Source of the DNA: JAYWIG01 sp043789035
Lineage (GTDB): Bacteria; Pseudomonadota; Gammaproteobacteria; Burkholderiales; Burkholderiaceae_E
DNA length: 6,401 nucleotides
Assembly: GCA_043789035.1 (NCBI GenBank)
Contig: JAYWIG010000330.1
Span: forward strand, 1-6,401
Reading direction: 5' to 3'
Under the pieces are notes generated by a model. The model was given only the letters and a program-made list of their open reading frames with translations. It had not been told where the DNA came from and made no database searches. Each line of letters starts with the position of its first letter. Within the stretch, counting starts at the first letter, position 1. Positions 5,462-6,401 of the stretch are shown in pieces. A program made the position numbers and the translations under genes.

Positions 5462-6401
5462 GTGTTCGTTAAGAAATTATTCACTGCTGCCATCGCATTC
5501 GTAGCAGCGCATCAAGGTGCAATAGCTCAAGCAGATAACTATCCATCGCGTCCCATCCGCATCATCGTGCCATACGGCACTGGCGGTGGCTCCGATGTTT
5601 TAGCACGCCAAATCGCAGCACAATTACAAGACATTTGGAAGCAAGGTATTGCCGTCGAAAACCGTGCCGGTGCTTCGGGCAATATCGGCACCGAAGCGGT
5701 CGTGCGTTCACCGGCCGACGGTTACATCTTGCTTTTACAAAACAGCACCATGGTTGTTAATCCAGCGATTGCAGGCAAACTCAATTACGACCCAGAAAAA
5801 GATCTCACACCGATTATGTTGCTGGGCGTGACACCTATTGCTTTGGCGGCACACCCAAGCTTAAACGTGAAAAATTTGAAAGAGCTTCAAGATCTCGTAA
5901 AAGCCAAGCCCAACACTTTGAGTTACGGTTCATGCGGCCTAGGCACACCTCAACACTTCGTGATGGAGTTAGTGAAGCAACGCGCCAATATCGACGCCAA
6001 TCATGTCGGCTACAAGGGCTGCGCACCTGGCTTAACCGACGTGCTTGGTGGGCAAATTCCGTTAGCCATGCTGAGCGCCAACTTGATTGCGCCGCACACT
6101 AAGAGTGGCAAACTGATAGCGATTGGCATGTCAACAGCTAAGCGCTACAACTTGATGCCGGACACCCCTTCATTCGAAGAGTTAGGTTTAAAGCCACTCG
6201 ACTTTGCTAATTGGTATGCACTCATGGGGCCTGCCAAAATGCCAGTTGATATCGTTAACAAGATTCGTACCGAGATCAACAAAATCTTGGCCAACCCAGA
6301 GATCCAAAGTCGGCTCTCAAACGCTGGGGTGGAGGTGACGGTTGGCGACGGCAACGCATTGGCTCAGCTGATCAAATTGGACTTGGCCCGATATGCGCAG
6401 T
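5462..6401 (+). CDS. Second Bug/TctC-family periplasmic substrate-binding protein, 3'-truncated by window edge
   Basis: A secreted solute receptor of the TctC/Bug family. The frame starts at GTG 5462 and is open through 313 codons to the window edge. By comparison with the 322-residue paralogue only about 10-20 C-terminal residues are missing. A Sec signal peptide is clear: a positive start (MFVKK), a hydrophobic core (about 6-20), and probable cleavage after AQA at 22-24. Family motifs are RPIRIIVPYGTGGGSD (30-45), VENRAGASGNIG (65-76), SPADGYI (83-89), SYGSCGLGTPQH (154-165), VGYKGC (182-187), VLGGQIPLAM (194-203) and GKLIAIGMSTAKRY (216-229). Cys158 and Cys187 sit in two domain-2 motifs and could form a disulfide; the first Bug protein has Phe157 and Gln186 there. 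It lies 15 bp after the aldolase gene with its own good ribosome-binding site, so the two are probably co-transcribed and functionally paired. The ligand is unknown. Confidence 0.95.
   Translation, partial: MFVKKLFTAAIAFVAAHQGAIAQADNYPSRPIRIIVPYGTGGGSDVLARQIAAQLQDIWKQGIAVENRAGASGNIGTEAVVRSPADGYILLLQNSTMVVNPAIAGKLNYDPEKDLTPIMLLGVTPIALAAHPSLNVKNLKELQDLVKAKPNTLSYGSCGLGTPQHFVMELVKQRANIDANHVGYKGCAPGLTDVLGGQIPLAMLSANLIAPHTKSGKLIAIGMSTAKRYNLMPDTPSFEELGLKPLDFANWYALMGPAKMPVDIVNKIRTEINKILANPEIQSRLSNAGVEVTVGDGNALAQLIKLDLARYAQ

Noticed and set aside
5462..6401. Second Bug gene as a frameshifted or broken gene
   Set aside because: Reading through by hand from the GTG gives one uninterrupted frame with all family motifs in order; it only lacks a stop because the window ends.
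1..6401. tRNA or rRNA genes, insertion sequences, CRISPR repeats, attachment sites
   Set aside because: Apart from one 67-bp spacer and a few gaps of 3-15 bp the window is filled by coding sequence, and no transposase, direct-repeat array or RNA-gene signature was seen.

Overview
The window is an ordinary bacterial chromosomal stretch, almost entirely coding. It holds six protein genes, two of them cut by the window edges. There are no RNA genes, mobile elements, CRISPR arrays or long non-coding stretches; the longest gap is 67 bp. Two unrelated genes encode Bug/TctC-type periplasmic binding proteins, and neither has the TctA or TctB membrane partners beside it. Large families of such orphan binding proteins are typical of Burkholderiales and related Betaproteobacteria, and the other genes (HME-type RND pump, YibF-like GST, DUF4743 Nudix, class II aldolase) fit that origin. 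Base composition looks near-balanced rather than GC-rich, so a moderate-GC aquatic or environmental lineage is more likely than a classical high-GC Burkholderia or Cupriavidus. This assignment is inference.

Layout. Positions 2-2206 (+) encode the C-terminal 70% or so of a heavy-metal-efflux RND inner-membrane pump of the CzcA/CusA family. Four bases later a YibF-like glutathione S-transferase gene follows (2211-2816, +). Three bases after that comes a Bug/TctC binding protein (2820-3788, +), probably with a TTG start and a twin-arginine signal. The three are packed as one transcription unit. It runs tail-to-tail into a Nudix hydrolase with an N-terminal DUF4743 domain (3772-4626, -), and the two genes overlap by 17 bp at their 3' ends.

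The 67-bp divergent spacer (4627-4693) separates the Nudix gene from a rightward pair: a zinc-dependent class II aldolase/adducin-family enzyme (4694-5446, +) and a second Bug/TctC binding protein (5462 to the right edge, +). The second protein has a Sec signal and a clear Shine-Dalgarno sequence. The spacer carries an imperfect 25-bp dyad centred on 4651, with a -10-like hexamer next to each arm. It is the best regulatory candidate in the window.

How the genes may work together. The aldolase-Bug2 pair looks like a small catabolic module: a periplasmic receptor for an organic acid plus a cytoplasmic lyase or decarboxylase. The Nudix family is known from work on eukaryotic members to remove damaged thiamine diphosphate analogues, so that gene is probably housekeeping metabolite repair. 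The pump, GST and first Bug protein have no obvious shared pathway. I found no convincing undescribed multi-gene system. The most useful leads are the dyad, the possible leaderless start of the Nudix gene, the TTG/Tat start of the first Bug gene, the mixed metal-pump signature, and a terminator-like hairpin plus T8 tract inside the pump gene.
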